A DNA stretch of 64,000 nucleotides from Carya illinoinensis (taxonomy: Eukaryota > Streptophyta > Magnoliopsida > Fagales > Juglandaceae): NCBI RefSeq assembly GCF_018687715.1, contig NC_056752.1:3410001-3474000 (forward strand). Direction: 5' to 3'. The position numbers and the translations under genes are program-made. Below the pieces are notes generated by a model. The model was not told the DNA's origin and did not search any database. It worked only from the letters and a program-made list of their open reading frames with translations. This document shows, piece after piece, positions 35,597 to 49,169 of the stretch. Positions within the stretch are counted from its first letter, which is position 1. Every line of letters starts with the position of its first letter.

Positions 35597-36420
35597 CTAG
35601 GTTAAGGCCGCATCAGGTTTGAACAATTCCAAATCTAAGCGTCTCAAGTCGACACGGGGATTGGTCAGCAAATAAGACCTAAGCCATAGCACGCCAGCAC
35701 CATACACATAACCAAAGGCACGGTCTCTTATGGCATGCACCGACGCCAATTGTGGATGAAGGCAGACGACTTCCTCCCTTGCCGCCTTCAATTCAGATTC
35801 CAACATTTGCACCTCATGAGTCTTCTCCCTCAGGCATATATCCTTGTGCACAAGGGCCTCATGGAGCTTCCTCTGCTGCTCATCGACATCAGCTCGACTC
35901 TTCTTGTATTCCTCGTACCGTCGTTGCAACTCCTCCAAGGAACCACGCGTCTCAAAGAGATCAAGGTTAGCTAGCCGACCCTTCTCCTCAGAAGCCACCA
36001 AGCTTTCACAAGTATAGAACTATGCACCTGGGAACTAGATAGTTCCTGGCAAACAGACTTGAGCTCCTCCTTAAGAGCTGAGAGTTCATAATTGAGACGA
36101 TCTCACTCGAACTAAAATTCCCTTTGGGCGAGGGAAAGTTGAGTCCTAGCAGAGTTCCGCTCTGACTTCAATAGCCCTATAGTAAAGTTGTCCCGAGCCT
36201 TCACCTCCCTAGCACGACGAAGTTCATCTCGAAGGTAGAAAACTTTGTCGTGGAGAATTTCTAGGTTGCCCACCAAGGAGTGGATGTAACCGTCAAACTG
36301 CTCAAGAAGGATCTCCAACTTTGCCCTCTCAGCCTTCCATTTTTTGAACTCTTTTTTGGCGTAAAAAGAAAAAATACGCCCAGAGCTAACTTCCTCTTCC
36401 AAGTTAGCTCGATTTGCCAT
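35597..36420 (-). pseudogene. Antisense ORF of a Tat-type gypsy element, coiled-coil part
   Basis: Two frames (36420-36112 and 36001-35597, minus strand) encode heptad-rich, charged sequence (WKAERAKLEILLEQFDGYIH, LESELKAAREEVVCL) ending in DLELFKPDA. Plant Tat/Ogre elements often carry an antisense ORF between integrase and the 3' LTR, coding for a protein with a long coiled coil. Position and orientation match here. It is broken by stops between 36001 and 36112. Function is unknown. Confidence 0.6.
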
Positions 36421-36603
36421 AATCTAGGCTGCTAAATCATCATCATAGGCAAAACCAAAGGAGGGTGAGTAATAGTAAACGACAAATGATAAAATATGAA
36501 ACAAATGAGGAACCGAAAGTACACCAGAGAGAAATTGCCTTAGCTGATTGGCCATATTACTGACATCTTTATCTTGGGCAGGGGCAAAGGAGGAGGACCT
36601 GCC

Positions 36604-37992
36604 TCACTGAACCTCTCCATCCCCCCTAACCTTTGGACCATGACAGGCACCAAGGAAGAACGCCTCAGACGGCATTGTCGCCAAGCCTACGCCTATCTCA
36701 AGGGTTCCACTAAGACTTCCTGTATGGCAAGCAAAGTTTTTGTAGGCGAAGTCTGTGTTGACCAAGTTGAAAACCTCACTCACAAGGCCACCTAGAGGAA
36801 TACCCCCCTCTAGGAGAGAAGACTCAACGTCATCTTCAAATGAGGGTGGGAAATGAGAAGGAATGAAAACCTGCTCACCGCTGGCCCCCAAGCCCAATGA
36901 AGGAGTCTCTCCCTAGAGATGGTGGACGGTAGAGAGTAAGGAGCAAAGATTCTCAATTCCTCTTCTCCCTCAACCTCTTCTACAATGGGGGCTTCAATAC
37001 CATCCTTGCCGCCCCTGACCTTGCAACCCTTATCTCTGCTTTGAGTGGCATCCTCAATATGGCCTGAGGCGACATCTCCCTCTTAGCCCCAAGCAGCATC
37101 ATCCTCCCCTCCACCTCAGGCAGTACCCTCCTCACCACCTCAAACAGTATCCTCTTCGCTACCCCTAGCGGGATTCTCCTTGCCACCTAGGGCAGCATCA
37201 TCCTCATTGCCCCTAGCGGCATCCTCCTCATCACCCAGAGCAACACCTTTCTCTCCACCTAAAGGTTTCCCTACTAGCCAAACTCAAAGAAAAAGCAGCC
37301 TCTAAGTCAACATTGACCTCGCCACTCCCCCCGATCGGGTCTTCCAATATCGAAAATTCCAAGGTGGAGCTAGACACCAAATTAAGTGTTTGGATAGGGA
37401 GTCCAAAATCAAACACCATAACCAAGTTAGAAAAGGCATGGCCCATCAAGCCTCCACATCATCAAGGCCCGAAGAGGGCATATGTGTTGACAACAATTTG
37501 GGGGCAGAAGGCAGGGTACCCAGAGGGTTGCTAACCGTGGAAGTGGCGCCACCACCTTTGCCTGAAACCCCTTTCTTCATCGCGGGGGAGGGGGGCAGAT
37601 GCGTCTATGTTGGTGGAGCGAGAGCATTTTTGGGAAGCTTTTGGAGTAATGGTCGCAGAAGAATGTTTTGGCATAAGAGGTGAAACCACGACCTTGGTTG
37701 ATAAGAGGAACCCTTCAACGTTAGAACGGTCAGGAATCATCAAGAAATGGTCAATGTTGGCTGGGGTTAACAGAACCTTAGTCCAAAGGTCATCCTCATG
37801 GTCCTTCGCCCAAGTGCAGACCATCTTTATAAGAGATCGCTCCCACTCAGACAAGGGTTCCAGGGCTGCTGCCAAGCCCTTTTCATTAGGGATTTTGCTC
37901 CAAGAAGCCCTAATTGGGAAGTCCCGTTGGAGAATTCGGGTCCAAAAGACCACTAACCCTAACACGTGGACATAATAGTGTGTACCGTCCAA
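36604..37992 (-). pseudogene. Antisense ORF of a Tat-type gypsy element, N-terminal part
   Basis: Minus-strand frames at 37992-37531, 37449-37231, 37186-36980 and 36897-36604 continue the antisense ORF. The first has LSEWERSLIKMVCTWAKDHE and KVLLTPANIDHFL. The middle is low-complexity (repeated CTTGCCACCTC-like codons). Three of the four frames agree, so one or two indels and several stops broke a single ORF. It is followed on the + strand by the LTR-like repeat. Confidence 0.5.
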
Positions 37993-38551
37993 TAGAAAGT
38001 GATAACAGTTAATTGGATATTATGAAATGGTTTAGTTTCTTTATGAATGAATGTACAAGGTGTGTGAAATATTTTATGAGGAATGAAAACATTTTTAAAG
38101 AAAAGCTCCCTCCTTGTAATATTTTCCAAAAAATAAAATATTTTATGTAAAGTATGTAGAAAAATGATAAATGCATAAATGACAACCTGTGTTAGTATAT
38201 TTTTACATTATGAAGTAATGTTTATTGAGTATTCAACTCTTTTTGTTTATACCCCCTCCAATGAATGAAATGGGGATGAAGTGTTAGCACAGACATGGCC
38301 CAAGAAAAATGTGAAGAAGGCTAAGCACATTTTATGTAACGTATGAAATCATATTTCGTAAAAGGATTTTATATTTTAATTTAATGAATTTCGTTGTATA
38401 TACTCTTTTAAATTAATAAAGCATGTTCAATTTTTAATTATAGAATCTTTTATATCCTAGGGAGAAAAGAAAAAAATTTTAAAAAGTTCATAATTGCCGT
38501 CTCATGTTCTTAAACTAATTCTTAAAATCTCACCATAAGGACAGGTGTTAC
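37932..38551 (+). repeat. LTR-like repeat, copy 2
   Basis: This copy is collinear with 30970-31598 and ends GACAGGTGTTACA. It lies at the expected place of a 3' LTR after the gypsy integrase and antisense ORF. Both copies contain TTATGAATGAATGTACAAGG and differ by substitutions and small indels. Confidence 0.6.
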
Positions 38552-39899
38552 ATTAGTAATCTTCTCCGGATCTCTCAATCAATTATCTTTCATACAGAAA
38601 ATGAAGTCAAACACTTTTCTAAAAGATAATTATAGAATTTAAAGGGTATGAGTACTATATTAAGTCATCATCTTACTATCAAAGTACATCGCTCATAACA
38701 TCTAGTCTATGCCCCAGACTAAATAATCTCATTATGTCAATGGTCCTTAATCTCTCACTAGTTTATAACTCAAAGAAGCTATTGACCTTACATTATATAA
38801 TATGCTCATGATTATATAGAGTCAAAATTACATAATCATCTGGGCTATGAGTAATAAAATAACAAGTATGAATTCAAATAATCTTTTCTAAACATTCATG
38901 TCAATTCAACTAGACTTGACTATTTTCTTAAATATGCTCAACGAGTCTGTATCATTCATGGATATGCTAAAATAACAACATCAAGTTTTGATCTCATGAC
39001 ATAGTTCCAAGTTCAGGGCACATGAATAGATCATCTATTGATGCATTAGGGCTCACATAATAATGGAGCAAGGACTCATCTAATCACTCCCTCATATGAT
39101 CATCTATGGCACATACAATTATGTTTGTCACATTCAAACTTCATAGGTATCTTTAGTCTAATTGTCATAAAGGCACCCTGACTTGAGTTTCTTAACACAA
39201 TTACACTTTCAATGCCCGCCTAAGATCTCACATTCCGCTTTAATTAAGCTTTAAGAAGTTGTGTAAATATTTTATGTACGACTTTTGTAAGTCTCATCTT
39301 AACGAAGCTACAACAATATTCTTTAAATATATCTTGAATGCTCTCAAAGCATCAAAATGTTTACTTGCTTGCTTTTCAAGTGCTAAAGTAATCAATTTTT
39401 TTTTCATCTTGCTCACTATTCAAATGCCAAGGTGATCATCCATGTGAGTGGACCAATCTTTGTCTAGTGACATGTTTATAATATGTGCTTTTCACTTAGT
39501 ATCAATAACTTATAATATGAGATAAACACAAAAATCTCGCCAATGCAATTGATACTAACAATATCAAATGTACAATAAAGTATAAGGCATCCTTAATACA
39601 ACATATATCAAATACGATGAAGTATCAAACTCCTAACATAAGTTTGGAAAACATTTCTATCAGTAGCATTAGTAAGAGGATCATCTACCATCTTACTAGT
39701 AGAGATATGTTATAGGATTTATCTCACCTCATGCAACAACATTCCAAATGTAATAATATTGAATATGAATATGTTTAGTTTTGGCATGGTATTTGGGATC
39801 ACTGGCATATTGAATATGAATAGTATGTCTTAATGCCAAATCTCCTCAACCAACAGGCTCTTGTACAACTGCTAAACAAGCAACATACTCTTACTTCAT
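38552..39899. other. Unassigned AT-rich stretch next to Copia relic
   Basis: No ORF is recognisable. The right part (from about 39640) may be the decayed RNase H/LTR end of the adjacent Copia element, which runs on the minus strand. Confidence 0.4.
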
Positions 39900-42560
39900 C
39901 ATAGACAAACCAATGCATGATTGTTTCTTACTACACTAAAAAACAGCTCACCCGCTAAGCATAAATGCATAACTCGTCTTGAATTTATGCTCATATTTAT
40001 CATTAACCCAATTAGCATCGCTATAACCTTTCAATTTCATGTCTCCACCTTGATTATAAAGAATAAGGTTTGATGTCCCACAAAGGTATCAAAAAATAAT
40101 CTTAGCTGCTTGCCAATGAACAAGTCCTAGGTTACTCCAATAACGTCTAACCAATTCAACTATAAAACAAATGTTAGGTCATGTACACAGCATAACATAC
40201 ATCAGACTTCCAATTGCAGTTGCATAAGGAATTCTACTCATCTCTTTCTTTTCTTTATCATTCTTAGGGCAATGTTCTAGGCTTAATGTGTAACCCTTCT
40301 CAATTGGAGTGTCTAAAAGTTTAGAGTTATGCATACGGAATCGCTTTAGACTCTTGTTAATGTAAGTCTCTTGGGAAAGACCAAGAAGTTTCCTAGACCA
40401 ATCCCTTAAAATATTAACTCCAAGCACATAATTTGCTTCACCTATGTGCTTCATCTCAAAAGTAGAGGACAACCACTCTTTTGTAGCGACAATTAACTTC
40501 ATATCATTTCCAGTTAATAAGATGTCATTAATGTACAAAGACAAGATCAGAAAACTCTTCATTATACATCTAACATACACACAATGGTCTTCTTCTAGCA
40601 TCTCACACAATGGTCTTCTTCTAGCATCTCAACACTAGTTAAAGTAATGGCCTCATGAAATATGAAGTATCATTGTTTAGGCTATTGTTTAAGGCCACAA
40701 ATGGAATATTTCAGCTAGCATACTTTGCGCTCTTGTCCCTGAGCCTCAAAACCAATAGGTTGATCCATATAGATCTCCTCGTCTAGTTCTCCATTGAGAA
40801 TACAGTTTTCATAGACATTCAAAAAGTTCCAACTCTCAATATGCAACTATAGCTAGAATGAGACAAATGGAAACAAATTTCACGACAGACAGGGGAGAAT
40901 GTTTCTTCATAATCTATGCCCTCTCTTTGGGTATATGCCTTTGCCATGAAACGAGCTTTGTACTTGTCAATTGATCCATCCACCTAGTGCTTAATTAAAA
41001 ATAAAAATCATTTGTTTCCTATAGATTTGCTTCTAAGTGAAAGATCAACTAACATCCGAACTTAGTTCTTTGCCATAGAACTTATCTCTCATAGCAGCCA
41101 ACCAATTATTTGAATCAAGTGAACTTAGGGCTTCCTTATAAAAATCAGTCTCATCACGGTCACACAAAGCACATATAAAAGATTTCCCTTCAATTTAATA
41201 ACGACGAAAAGGCAAGTTAGCTTGCGTCATCATTGATAAAACTATTTCCAATAAGGTACGATTCCTTCTTTTCGCTACATCATTTTCTTGTGGTGTGTCA
41301 AAATTTGTTAATTGCCAGGGCATCCCATTTTCCTCACTTTGTCTCTGAAATTTTTTAGACAAGTATACAAAACCCCAATCAGCCCATAGAAATTTTAAAT
41401 TCATTTATTTCTAACTCTCAACCAAGATAAACATAACTAAGGCGTGACTAGTCGTCTATAAAAGTGAGAAAATAAGATGCGTTATGGAGTGCCTTCACAT
41501 TTTTAGGCCCACAAGTATCATAAAGGACTAGCTCTAATGGATAAGATGCCTTAGGAGCCTTTCCAAAAAGCTACCTATAGGCTTTACCAACTAAATAGGA
41601 TTTACACACAGGTAGGCTTACATTAGCGAGAGACCCCAATAAGTATTTTTTAGCTAGTCTCGCCATTCTATCTTTCCTTATGTGGCCTAGTCTAGCATGA
41701 TATTTCAATGTATTAGAAACATCATCATTATTCGAAGTCATAAAAGAAAGTGAGGAATTATCTAAATCTAACATAAAGAAACCATTCAAAAGAAAACCAA
41801 AAGTCCTATCCAAATAAAGGTCCAGGTGAGAGCCATCAAAGTGAAAAGTAAAACCAGGTGAGCACCAGGTGTGTAAAGCACATCATGCAAAATTAAACAG
41901 TGCCCTAGATGCATCTGAAGTTGGTGCCAACTTTAAGCACTTTCTCTTGAGTTCCGTTATCTAATATAACGTACTGTTGACCAGTCAGTATTCTTCTATA
42001 CCCTATTAATCCAACTCAATCTCAAGCTACATGTATGGTTGCTCCTGTGTCTACAATCCATTCAAGGATTGAGTGAGTAACAAAAATATGTGAATAAATA
42101 TAAGTAATGAGAGAGTTGTGTTTAGTGTATACATTGTTTGCCTTTGTGCAGTGACGAGCAAAGTGTCCCACTTTTCCACAGTAATAACACTATAGTTTGG
42201 ACTTGTCCTTGCTAGCGCATTTGCCTCTATTGCGCTTTGCTAATTTTCCATCCTGTGGCCCAAGACTATTTGTCATTGTAGCAAATCTCTCATGTTGCTT
42301 GCGTTTAGGCCTAAATGCCTAGCACTTCCCAGCTTGGGTAATAAGAAGAGTACTACAGCTCACATCTATGCGCTCAGCCTCTAGATCCAAATGGCAAGAT
42401 ATATTAGCAAGAGTCTTAATATTCTCACAGTTTGTTAAAACAAGCTACATTTGCCCCCATGTTGACTCAGGTGAAGAACGTATCATAGTAGTAACTTGCT
42501 CTTCATCAAAAAGATTATTGCCAGCAACCTTTCGATCACAGATCAAGGCACACTCATTAA
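39900..42560 (-). mobile_element. Decayed Ty1/copia retrotransposon
   Basis: Read on the minus strand from right to left, it has a gag zinc knuckle CYYCGKVGHFARHC (about 42150-42195). Next is a pre-integrase part (KYHARLGHIRKDRMARLAKK, 41813-41571), then integrase (PWQLTNFDTPQENDVAKRRN, 41404-41195). Reverse transcriptase follows (40610-40179), then scattered RNase H pieces. The RT catalytic box reads YINDILLTGN instead of YVDDILLTGN, so one catalytic Asp is Asn. Many stops and frameshifts separate the blocks. LTRs could not be delimited. Confidence 0.85.
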
Positions 42561-43175
42561 AGCAGCGTACATAAAACTTTCATTTAAAGAGTTTCTTGAT
42601 AGGGTGGTTAATTAATGATGGGGTGATTAATTAACTTCCCCAGAAGTTAATTAATTGCTAGTGATGAAAAGTTAATTAATAGCTTGTAACTCCTCACCCA
42701 TATGAACACTACATGGATTATGAGGTAGCCATTACTAAGAGCATTAGTATTGATGTAGGCACATGTAAAGGCAAAATTTGGTGAAAATCACATATTTTGT
42801 CTTTTGCCTATTTCATTCAAGAGAGATTCTCACATTCAATTATCCATTTGTTAGCCAAAATAATATTAGTTTAGTCCTAGTTTGTTTTTAATAATTTTTT
42901 GTATATTTTTAATTATATTAACCTTATGTTAGTTAATAATTAAATTATTATTTGCCAACTATTTTTTTTTTTTTCAATCGAATAATATTTTGAAGGAGAT
43001 AGAGAAATAATTCATAAAATAGTCAATAGATGAGGAATTGTAACCCTTCAAATATTTAGATTTACTATAACTTGTAAGGAAAAAAATGCATTTGCCTCTT
43101 CCAATGTAGATAATTTAGTGAGATTGTTAGTTAATTTTTAGTTTGTATTTATATTTGCCTACACCAATGCTATTA
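42561..43175. other. AT-rich spacer before the LINE
   Basis: No gene is seen. TTAATTAA motifs recur at 42607-42680, perhaps the end of the Copia element. The last ten bases (43166-43175) are the LINE target duplication. Confidence 0.4.
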
Positions 43176-44313
43176 AGGGTAGTGAAACCTGTAAGTACAA
43201 TGGCCTAGATTTGCATTGGTGATTTCAATGAAATTTTGAGTCAACATGAAAAGATGGAGGCTGTCACCAGACCTTACAAACAACTAGTGGCCTTTCGAGA
43301 GGTTATTGAGGATTGTGCATTATCTACAATCAATACTCAAGGCTTGAAATTTACCTGGTCAATAAAAGGAGTGGCAGAAGATTTACCAAAGAAAGATTGG
43401 ACAGAGGTCTGGCTAATGCTACCTGGAAACTTAAATTCCCTTCTATAGTCTGTCATGCCTTACCTGCCATTAAGTCTTACCACTACCCCCTTCTAGTTCA
43501 GATGGTTAACCAGCCTCGAGAATGTAGGAGTATCCACTCTACCTTCAACTATGAAGCTGCCTAGTCTCTAAAGGATGATTGTTCTACCACTATTAAGGTG
43601 GCATGGTCTAAACCAGTAGGGGGTACTGATGCTAGCTCTATTCTCAGAAGCAAGCTCACTCATTGTGCAACAACATTAAAGGACTGGATTTCCTTGAAGA
43701 AAAGAGAAGGCCATTTCCCTATAAGGCAAAAGCTAGACAGAATAGCTGGTCTTCAAGGCATTGACAAGGGCAATCAAAAATTAACAATCCAGCAACTTCA
43801 ATAAGACATTGAACAAGAATTGGCAGAGAAGGAGCTAAAGTGGCGACAGAGGGCTAAGCAACACTAGTTACAAAAGGGAGATAGGAACACTCAGTTCTAT
43901 CACCAACATGCTAACCAGAGGAGAAAAACCAATTCCATCTCAAAAATCATGGATCAGCAGGGCAGGACAACCTTAGATAAGCAGCAGATAGCTACTGAAT
44001 TTTTTGATTATTTCTCTAAGCCTTTCTCTTCCTCAAAACCAATTTCATCCCAAGAGTGTCTCTAAGGCATGGAACCACGAGTTACTGAGTCCATGAATAA
44101 TAGATTACTGGCTCTATTTACAGAAAAAGAGGTCAATGATGTAGTACAAAAAATAAACCCACTAGGATCTCCAGGCCCTGATGGGTTTCCAGCACACTTT
44201 TATCAAGTCCATTGGGATAGCATTGAAGGAGAGGTAAGTAAGTTTGCCCTGAATATATTGAATAGAAGAGGATCATTAGCAGGTGTGAATGATACCTTAA
44301 TTGCTTTGATCCC

Positions 44314-44958
44314 TAATTAAGCTGAAATATTGCATAGTTTAGCTATTTAAAACCAATGTATTTTAAATTCTTTGTGACACTATTATTGGTTTTAGATAGA
44401 AAAATGGTTAATAAGCATAAATACGAGTTGTGATTTTTAATTGATTGATATCATGTTTATGCTTAATTTTATAACTATGATTAATGGGACAATATTTCCT
44501 CAAATATATAGTTTATTTTTTATAATCTATTTTCCTTTTAATTTATTTTTGAGTGTTAATTATTTTTTTTATTTTCAGCTTAAATAAAATTCAAATGGGA
44601 TCCGGTTGGAATTTTTGACTAAAAGTTGAGAAGAATGAAGAGAAGGAAGTGTACTTTAGCAGCTAAAAAAAGAAAATACGAAGATTTTTGGTGGAGTGTG
44701 AACATAAAGATTGAGGCGGCAACTTCTTGTTATTTAGCTTGATAGGAGGTGAAGACTGAAAGCTACATTCGGTGCTGTAAACGTGCTAAGTAGATCAATC
44801 AAATATTTGGAAGCTCTCGTGTCTGTTGGTGCAGTTAAAGTGGACGGAATTGGAGTTAAGATTGCCGTGCTTGACTTGTGGAGTTGGTGGTGATTATTTG
44901 TGAGAAGTCGGCTGGAGTGAATTGGGATTGGAGGAGTTTGGCACCGACTTGAGGCAGC

Positions 44959-44990
<32 letters not shown>

Positions 44991-46550
44991 AACGGAGAAG
45001 AAAAGGTGAGTTGGTGAGTAGTAAGGCTAGAGAACGTGAAGGAGTGAGAGGTTCCGTGCTTGGTTTGAATTGAGGAGAGGAAATCGGTGCTTGATTGAAT
45101 AGATGAGAGAGGAGAAATCGGTGGGATTATTTCTTTATTCTTCAAGAGGCGGCTAGTTGGGAAAAGTGGAGTGTGAATGTAACTAGAGGCAGCTAGCTGG
45201 AGTTGTTCCAGTTTGAATTTTCAGTAGGTTGAAAAGCTTTTATGAGAGAGTTCGGCTATTTTTAAAGATATTTTCCTTGCTATAAAAGGAGGTACGTTCG
45301 GGTTGGAGTTTTATTATTGAAAAAGAGGGAAGAAACATAGAGAGAGAAGTGTGGGACGGTTGGAGGTTGGACGTGGAAGTCTGTAGGCGAGAGAGAGTTT
45401 TTGAAAAGGGAAGAGCAAGTCGGTTTCTTAAGTGGTAGTGTCAGTTATTTTTATTGGTGGGAATAAATTTGTTGCGTTGTGAAAAGGAAGAGAGGGAGTC
45501 GGTGAGTTGGGATCAATTGGATTTGAAGGGAGTCGGCTGGAATTAGTTTGATGTTGCTGAAAGTGCAGGGGCACGTGGGGATTTGAGAGATGTAGTGCTT
45601 GAGTTTTCAACCGAGTTTCAGTTGGAGAATTTTTGAGTCGGTGTGGGACGGACTCAGCTCTTTGTTTTTATTTTCATTATGTTGGTTTCCATTTCTTTGC
45701 TTTTCATTCGGAGTGGATGTTTTTCATTTGTGGCCTGAAGCTCTCTTTCTTGTTGATTCATTTTCATTTAGAAAAGACGGATGGAATTTAATCTCTAGTT
45801 CTGATTTATTCTTCTGTATCAGCTGGACTTTCAGATTTTATTACTTTCAAGTTATTTTCTAATATTTCTCGTGTTTCATTTTAGTTTTCTTTTATGGAAG
45901 ATATTTATGTAATTTCTATAGTACTTGTAATAAATATGTTTGGCTAAATTTTCATACTAAGGTTAGAGGTGAAGTTTAATAAATTTAAATATTGTTTTCG
46001 GATCCACGTATAATTTATTTGTGAGCTTGATCGATTGAAGGATTTTATTATTGGATATTTTGATTATCTATATATTTATCTTGATTCATTTTGATTTCCG
46101 AATACAGTGAATGCTTGAGGAATCCTTGTGGTATTCAAATAGATTTGTAAATGTTTTAATCATCAATCGTTCACGCTCAATCATAAGCGACTATTTTTCT
46201 TGATCTTAAATGCTAAATCTTCTAATTAAATGGAATCATTATTCTAGTTTAATTGAAGTAAATCGATCGGAAACAATATCATAAATTATTAGATGGATCC
46301 TCGAAACCTTAGTCTTTCTCCATATCAATTCATTTTATTATTTTAGTTTAATTAAGTTATTTTATCAATCTTCATTTGATTGCACGTTTCTTTTAATAAT
46401 TTCATTTCATTGTCTGAATTTATTTTCTTTATCACAAAAGTCAATCCCTGTGGATTCGATCCTGTAAGATACTACAACACCTGTATACTTGCAGGTAAAA
46501 CTGCACTAAATTTTTTGTTCATTAATTTGAGTCAAAGTTTAGACGCAACA
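44314..46550 (+). mobile_element. Solo-LTR-like element nested in the LINE
   Basis: The LINE reading frame breaks at LIP and resumes at IPKVKEPKRV. The interrupting 2,237 bases are flanked by ATCCC at 44309-44313 and 46551-46555. Inside are a TATA box (GCTATAAAAGGAGG, about 45280) and a CTTGCAGG-type stretch near the right end, as in long gypsy LTRs. The right end is CAACA; the left starts TAATT, not TG, perhaps a mutated end. No coding domain. A (TA)n tract lies at 44959-44985. Confidence 0.65.
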
Positions 46551-48707
46551 ATCCCAAAAGTTAAGGAGCCAAAAAGGGTCACTAAATTCAGACCAATTAG
46601 TTTATGTAATGTAAGCTATAAAATAGTTGCTAAGGTCTTGGCTAATAGGATCAAGTTGATCCTGTCTGAAGTCATATCTTGGAACCAAAGTGCATTTGTA
46701 CCCGGAAGACTCATTACTAATAATGTATTAGTTGCATATGAGACCATATCAACAAAGATGAAAGGCATAGTGGGTTATATGGCTCTCAAGTTGGACATGA
46801 GCAACGCATACGATCGAGTAGAATGGGATTTCCTCAAATCTATGATGGAAAAGATGGGTTTTAATCATAGATGGATATCCCTTATTATGAGATGCATCAC
46901 TTCAGTTTCATACTCCATTTTAGTCAATAGAGAGGCAACTTTGCCTATCACCCCATCAAGAGGCATAAGGTAAAGGGGTCCCCTATCCCCTTATTTATTC
47001 ATCCTCTATGCAAAAGCTCTCACATGCTTACTTAACCAGGCTGAACACATTGGTAGTATTTCTAGCATACCACTTGGAATAGGTCCAACTTGTGTAAATC
47101 ATCTGTTTTTTTTTTTTTTACAGATGATAGCCTTATATTTTGCAAGGCCAATTCTTTGGAATGGAATAGAATGATGTATATTCTGGAAGTATATAAAAAG
47201 GCCTCAGGTCAGGTGATAAACAAAGACAAAACTTCAATATTTTTCAACCAAAATACTCCCTCAGAGGTGAAGCAAACCATCTTAAGAATCTCAGGTATTA
47301 AAGCTTCAGGCAACTTTGAAAAATACTTAGGGTTACCTACCATGCAAGGGAGATCAAAGGGAGCAGCATTCAATTCACTCATAGATAGAATCTGGCACAA
47401 GATCATAAATTGGAAAAACAAGTTCTTGTCGACTGCAGGAAAAGAAGTTCTCTTGAAGGCTATCCTGCAAGCTATCCCAACTTATTCTATGGGAATCTTC
47501 TTGCTACGCATGTCGATAGCCAAGAGGCTCAACCAATTGCTGAGGAAATTCTGGTGGGATTTTAATGAAGACCATTCCAAGATACAGTGGATAAATTGGG
47601 CAAAATTAAGTCAAGGGAAGGATAGAGGAGGGTTAGGGTTTCGAGCAATTAGGAGTTTTAACATTGCAATGCTAGCCAAACAAAGTTAGAGGCTTATTCA
47701 GAATCCAGATTCATTACCAACTCGAATTCTCAAACAAAAGTACTTTCCTAATGGCAATCTAATGGAAGCCAAGATGGGGAATAGGTTCTCATACACATGA
47801 AGGAGCATACTAACTGGGCTTCAGTTACTTAAAGAAGGGCTTGTGTGGAAAATTGGGAATGGTCAACAAGTCAAGATATGGGAAGACAAGTGGATTCCTC
47901 AAGCTCATACATACAAGATTCAGACCATCAGGCAGGAGGGAACAAGCCAGTTTCTGGTTGCAGACTTGATTGACCATGAATTGAAGACATGGAAGGAACC
48001 ATGTCTGAAATCCCTTTTCTCTACACACGAAGTTGAGGTAATTAAATCTATCCCTATAAATCTAGGTGGGAGAAGTGATCAACTAGCTTGGTGCTATACT
48101 ACCAACAATAGGTTCTCAGTAAGGAGTGCATACCACCTACATATGGAAATGCAGATTAGAAATAAAGGAGGACCCTCTACTTATAGGGAAAGTTTTGCAA
48201 ATTGGAAAGCTATGTGGAAGATTCCAGTACCTTTAGCAGTGAGAATGTTCATATGGAGAGCTTGTAATGAGGCATTGCCTATTATGGGTAACCTGAATAG
48301 AAGACATGTTGTGCCTGACAGCTGTCCAATTCGCAAGACTGAAATGGAAACTACTGGGCATGTTTTATGGGGGTGTGAGGTTGTAAAGGATGTTTGGAGT
48401 CAAGGGTGTTAGAAGGTCCAGAAAATGCCAATCAATGGCTCTTCATTTCAAAGTATATGGGGTTATTTTGTTGAACATTTAAATGAGGAGGAAATCATGG
48501 AAGTGGTAATGATCAATCGCTTAATATGGACTAGGATGAATGATTGTGTACATGGCAAAGGTTTCTTGCACCCTAACTTGCTTCTTAAAAGAGCCAAAAG
48601 AGATAGAAATGTTTAAGAGCAATTAGAATCGGCAAGAACCTGATCTACTTAGAACAAGTACTCAGGACTCTGTTATGGGGGTGAAACCCCCTCCATGAAG
48701 CTATAAG

Positions 48708-49169
48708 ATGAATTGGGATGTGGCCACCAACAACAGAAAAGGTATCATAGGTATTGGGGCCATCATGAGAGATAATGCTGGGCAGGTCATTGGAACCATC
48801 CAAGCAAAACGAGTGTTGAATGTGAATGCATTTAGTGGGGAGGCTTATGCCATGATGATGAGTGTATTATTTTGCAAGGACATAGGTGTCTCTACTTTCA
48901 TTCTTGAAGGTGATGCCATGCAAGTAGTCAATCTGTTAAATGGGAAACAACTTGATTCAAGCTCTGGAGGCTTAATCGTAGAGGATGCCAAAGGGGTGTT
49001 GATTCTATTGAACCAATTTGCAAAATGGTCTGCAGCCCATGTGAAGTGGGAAGGGAATAGAGCAGCACATCATCTAGCTCAGAATGCACTAAATCTCTGT
49101 GAAGACTTGTTTGAACTTGAGGAAATTCCATGTTGTGTTCAACAGATTGTAAGAGATGAGATGTTGTAA
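48708..49169 (+). pseudogene. LINE-encoded RNase H domain
   Basis: This is an open 153-codon frame in the type I RNase H family used by plant L1 elements (RVT_3). It has a GIGAIMRDNAGQVIG strand pair, a GEAYAMMM helix with the catalytic-type Glu, FILEGDAMQVV with the Asp, and HVKWEGNRAAHHLAQNA near the end. The first Asp strand reads NWDVA. It is preceded by stops and is part of the dead LINE. Confidence 0.8.

Noticed and set aside
37313..37975. + strand ORFs of 73 to 122 codons
   Set aside because: They are shadows of the antisense ORF of the gypsy element, which has the better protein signal on the minus strand.
42150..42195. Cellular CCHC zinc-finger gene
   Set aside because: The zinc knuckle lies in order with Copia pre-integrase, integrase and RT pieces on the same strand, so it is retrotransposon gag.
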